Shown: in pieces, positions 62,137 through 64,000 of the stretch | Position numbering within the stretch: position 1 is the first letter of the stretch | Layout of the letters: each line of letters begins with the position of its first letter | NCBI GenBank assembly: GCA_033807695.1 | Contig: CM066308.1 | Location: 2,604,001 to 2,668,000, forward strand | Reading direction: 5' to 3' | Source: Daedaleopsis sinensis | Lineage: Eukaryota > Basidiomycota > Agaricomycetes > Polyporales > Polyporaceae | Length of the DNA: 64,000 bases | Notes under the pieces: model-generated | What the model saw: the letters and a program-made list of their open reading frames with translations, nothing else | Told to the model about the DNA's origin: nothing | The model's database searches: none | Position numbers and translations under genes: made by a program

Positions 62137-62709
62137 TTTCCTACGTGTATCGTACTCATGTGTCAGCAGAGGTTGTTCGGTTTTTGTACTAGTAGTATCC
62201 CCTACATCATAGGTCCATTTAGGGCAGTTTATGCGGCCTGATCCAGTGTGAAGTGCGAAATGCTTGCTTTAAATTGAGAGTGAATGCAATGAACGAGTCT
62301 GTTAGTCTCGTAACCAGACGGGTTGAAGGGAAACGAGAACGAGAAGGGACAGGTCCTAACTGTCTCTGTCGCTCTACTTCTGTTGCCTTTTTGGACCGGG
62401 CAGAGACAGTGGCCCTAACGTCTGGTTACGAGACTACGAGTCTGTCTGTACCAGCTCTCAAAACCTCACTTACTTACTTACCCTTTTCAGATGCTAGACG
62501 CCTGTAGAATGTGATGGTAGATCACGTGCTAGAAGTATGTTGACCGGCGGCAATCGAGATCCCTCATACGCCGCGGACTTTTTACGAAGACCACCGTAAC
62601 GGAACCGGCGTGTCGGATGGAATACCCCAAGTTCAACGCCGTCTCGCCTCACCCATACATTGTCCCTCCCTCCTCCTCCGCCCTCCATAATATTCCTCCG
62701 AGCGTAGAC
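62137..62709. other. Intergenic region between translin and SGF29
   Basis: About 570 bp. Apart from the small inverted-repeat element it shows no gene. The last ~100 bp are the SGF29 promoter/leader. Confidence 0.6.
62305..62434. mobile_element. Miniature inverted-repeat element with TA flanks (mariner-like MITE)
   Basis: A perfect 16-bp terminal inverted repeat, GTCTCGTAACCAGACG at 62305-62320 and its complement at 62419-62434, is flanked on both sides by TA (62303-62304 and 62435-62436). That is the target duplication of Tc1/mariner elements. An inner inverted repeat ACTGTCTCTG (62359-62368 with 62401-62410) lets the whole 130-bp unit fold into a hairpin. There is no coding capacity. It sits between translin and SGF29. 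Confidence 0.7.
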
Positions 62710-64000
62710 ATGGCCACCAGACGCGGTGTGTCCAAGCGGCCTGCCTCCTCCGAAGGTTAGTGGCCTCCTCCGGTCCATCGGGACGGTGTTGCGCCCGTGA
62801 CGGATATAGTCGGAAGTGCGAACGCTGACGCATCGCACCGTTGATACAGAGCTCGACTGCTGGACACAGGCCACCGTGCAGCTTAATAAGTTGTCGACGA
62901 TGCTCACCGAACAGGAGCGCGATGACGCTGTTGGTCGTGTACACCGGCTGCTTTCCCAGTGGCCGTCGGACGACTCCCTTCCGACGGAGGGTATTGATGG
63001 TGTTAAAAGCATCTATAAGAAACTCTTCTCGGGCCTCAACGAGGTCAAAGTCAACGCCGAGAAAGACGCAGAGTATGCCCCCCGCATTTCTCTGCTGTAA
63101 ACCGGAGCTGACCGTCATACAGGGCGATAGACGAGATCCTCGAGCGGTTAGGAGTGCTCATTGCCCTCCGGAAGGCGTCCGAGTCGACACCGCCAGGTTT
63201 GCGTGCCACTTATCACGCGCCTAACAGCTTGCTAACACGTATTCCGCAGAGAAACGCAATAAGCGACCGAGAGGAGGCTCACCTGCCGTGGCACCCGTGG
63301 CCACGCCCGCAGCTGCGCCCACGCCACGGTCCATGTCCATTACTGTGCCGCCACGAGGATCGGTGGGTCCCCAACAGCCAATACCCTTCTCGCGCGAGCC
63401 GAAGGCGCGCCGAGAAGCGTTGGCCAAACAACTTCCGCTTCAAGAGGGGCGGAAGGTTGCGTTTCATCCACCCATGAATACGAGCAAAGCGGACACCATG
63501 ATGGCAGGCAAGGAAGAAGACTGGATCCTTGCCGTGGTTACAAGATGCATTAACCAGGATAAGAACCGGTAAGTTGGAACTCAATATCTGATTCTGTGAC
63601 GTGGAGCTGATCGCCATCGCGTAGATACGAGGTCCAGGATCCGGAACCACAGGAGGATGGTGCACCAGGACAGTGAGTGGTTCATGAGACGCGTGTTGAA
63701 TCTCAGGGCGCTGACAGAATCCCTTAGAAAATATAACACGACTCTACGGGCGATCATACCCCTTCCAGATCCGAACGCGCCCCCAGATAGCGCTGCACAT
63801 CTGAATGCTTATCCCGAGTTTGCCGCGGGGTCAACGGTCATGGCTCTATACCCGGACACAAGTTGCTTCTACCGCGCAGAGGTCATCTCTGGCCCGAAGG
63901 ACTCGAACGCAGGCGGGCGTGTACGTGTCATCTGATCTCCAGACGCGTGATTCGCTACTGATCAAACTCTCTTTGCTCCGTTTAGGCACAGCAGACAAAG
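62710..64000 (+). CDS. SGF29: SAGA-associated factor Sgf29, 5' part (3' end outside window)
   Basis: Tandem-Tudor reader of H3K4me2/3 in the SAGA histone acetyltransferase complex. Exons 62710-62755, 62850-63072, 63123-63196, 63250-63568, 63625-63672 and 63728 to about 63919 splice in phase, and a further exon begins near 63986. The start MATRRGVSKRPASSE is followed by an N-terminal helical region (ELDCWTQATVQLNKLSTML) that contacts the HAT module, a basic linker with KRNKRPRGG, then the first Tudor-type segments: KVAFHPP, EEDWILAVVTRCI, RYEVQDPEP, YNTTLRAIIPLPDPNAPP and YPEFAAGSTVMALYPDTSCF with YRAEVI. The aromatic residues of the methyl-lysine pocket region are present as far as visible. 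The donor of exon 6 could be at 63920 or 63922. The gene is cut by the window edge. Confidence 0.93.

Overview
The window looks like nuclear DNA of a filamentous basidiomycete, most likely an Agaricomycete; a polypore-type white-rot lineage is only a guess. The signs are GC-rich genes split by many 45-80 nt GT-AG introns, GC-rich intergenic DNA full of simple repeats, and typical fungal families: translin, Sen1, an Sgf29 Tudor protein, a GH71 alpha-1,3-glucanase, a Tcp11/Sok1 protein and an F-box protein. Gene models were assembled by hand from reading-frame continuity across splice sites. Nearly all of them close exactly in frame.

Layout. 0-1.6 kb: 3' part of the V-ATPase B subunit gene. 1.6-9.0 kb: a repeat-rich stretch with no convincing gene. 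9.0-11.8 kb: a Tcp11/Sok1 protein. 15.2-16.8 kb: a single-pass membrane protein of unknown role. 17.0-18.1 kb: relics (an inverted copy of an F-box gene tail, a decayed cysteine-rich gene, one copy of a dispersed repeat). 18.4-20.4 kb: an F-box protein. 21.6-24.6 kb (-): an RGS-domain membrane protein. 26.5-28.5 kb: Bud22. 29.4-30.4 and 34.5-35.7 kb (-): two paralogous Ser/Pro-rich proteins ending in the same MYND-like C6HC zinc motif, flanking a hotdog thioesterase gene (32.6-33.5 kb). 35.8-40.2 kb: no intact gene, but decayed coding sequence on both strands. 40.3-43.1 kb: a probable Scm3/HJURP-type CENP-A chaperone. 43.6-45.8 kb: a PP2C phosphatase. 46.4-48.5 kb (-): a NudC-domain (NUDCD1-like) protein. 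49.4-50.5 kb (-): a RING protein. 51.5-53.3 kb: a secreted GH71 glucanase. 54.5-60.9 kb (-): Sen1 helicase, divergent from translin (61.1-62.1 kb). 62.3 kb: a small TIR element with TA flanks. 62.7-64.0 kb: Sgf29, cut by the window edge.

The genes form no pathway cluster. Most are housekeeping genes: organelle acidification, 40S ribosome biogenesis, centromere chromatin, SAGA, RNA 3'-end/R-loop helicase, phosphatase and G-protein signalling. I did not find a clear new system. The items most worth following are the tandem MYND-like paralogs, the Scm3 candidate, the TIR element, and the group of recently decayed genes in the gene-poor gaps.
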